From the NCBI RefSeq assembly GCF_964340395.1, contig NC_135565.1:17557209-17621208 (forward strand): DNA of 64,000 nucleotides, in the 5' to 3' direction. Position numbers and translations under genes: made by a program. The stretch comes from Glandiceps talaboti (Eukaryota; Hemichordata; Enteropneusta; Spengelidae). How positions within the stretch are numbered: position 1 is the first letter of the stretch; each line of letters starts with the position of its first letter. Of this stretch, positions 63,645 to 64,000 are shown piece by piece. Under the pieces are notes generated by a model that did no database searches, was not told where the DNA came from, and was given only the letters and a program-made list of their open reading frames with translations.

Positions 63645-64000
63645 AAGTCTGCAAAGATGTTTTTAAGACCAGCCAGCCAGCCCTGTTTGTTTTCATTGTC
63701 GACGGACAAAGCAGACTGGACATACTACGACAATCCAAAAGTATGCTCAAGTGACAAAATAATCATGCTTTACGTATTCACTATAAATATGTAAAAGAAA
63801 TTCTTGTTATTCCACCTCGCAATTACCAAAATAACTACCCGGGATGTCTTTTAATTCTTTCTAGAATTACGAAATCTTTAGTAATGCAATAATATAGTCA
63901 TTTGCAGATTAAGGTAGATCGGAAAGTGTCAATTGAAATATTCCAAGGATTATTCTAGTATTGAGGTTGTTACAAAAGTAAGTTTGCATGTGGTTAAATT
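63645..64000. other. No gene supported
   Basis: Unique AT-rich sequence to the window end. Confidence 0.5.

Overview
The window looks like non-coding-rich nuclear DNA of an invertebrate animal. It is AT-rich, has no bacterial-style gene packing, carries GT-AG introns and TATA/AATAAA signals, and holds an exceptional load of tetranucleotide and dinucleotide microsatellites. I cannot name the species. The style fits a lophotrochozoan, hemichordate or similar marine invertebrate, but that is inference only. Most long open frames are read-through of microsatellites and are not genes.

Two short, tandem, same-strand genes for secreted peptide precursors stand out. Gene 1 has coding exons at 18528-18699 and 19692-19783 (87 aa). 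Gene 2 has coding exons at 23361-23634 and 24608-24657 (107 aa), with a TATA box and a non-coding first exon about 1 kb upstream. Each has a signal peptide, one or two short peptides ending in Gly plus a dibasic site (amidation), and a C-terminal cysteine pair. In both, the pair is split by a phase-1 intron. The layout resembles luqin/RYamide precursors, but the predicted mature peptides end in -GI, -LL and -PL amide, so I leave the family open.

From about 26.7 to 38.6 kb the minus strand holds pieces of a multi-exon gene. Its last two exons and one upstream exon are convincing. Between them lie several candidate micro-exons of 6-24 nt with good splice sites, mostly of lengths divisible by three. 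This resembles a micro-exon gene and is the most unusual coding structure here, although individual micro-exons are tentative.

At 44.05-44.53 kb, embedded in long (TA)n tracts, lies an element with a well-formed hammerhead-ribozyme motif and a near-perfect 73-bp-arm palindrome carrying a second hammerhead core on each strand. This is typical of Penelope-like retroelement terminal repeats. Decayed relatives appear near 10.7, 12.3 and 51.3 kb. A foldback (MITE-like) family has copies at 34.3, 36.1-36.6 and 62.2-62.5 kb. Another dispersed repeat is joined to (GACA)n/(GATA)n tracts at 4.9 and 40.3 kb. The remaining sequence (1-18 kb, and most of 38.6-64 kb) shows no gene I can support.
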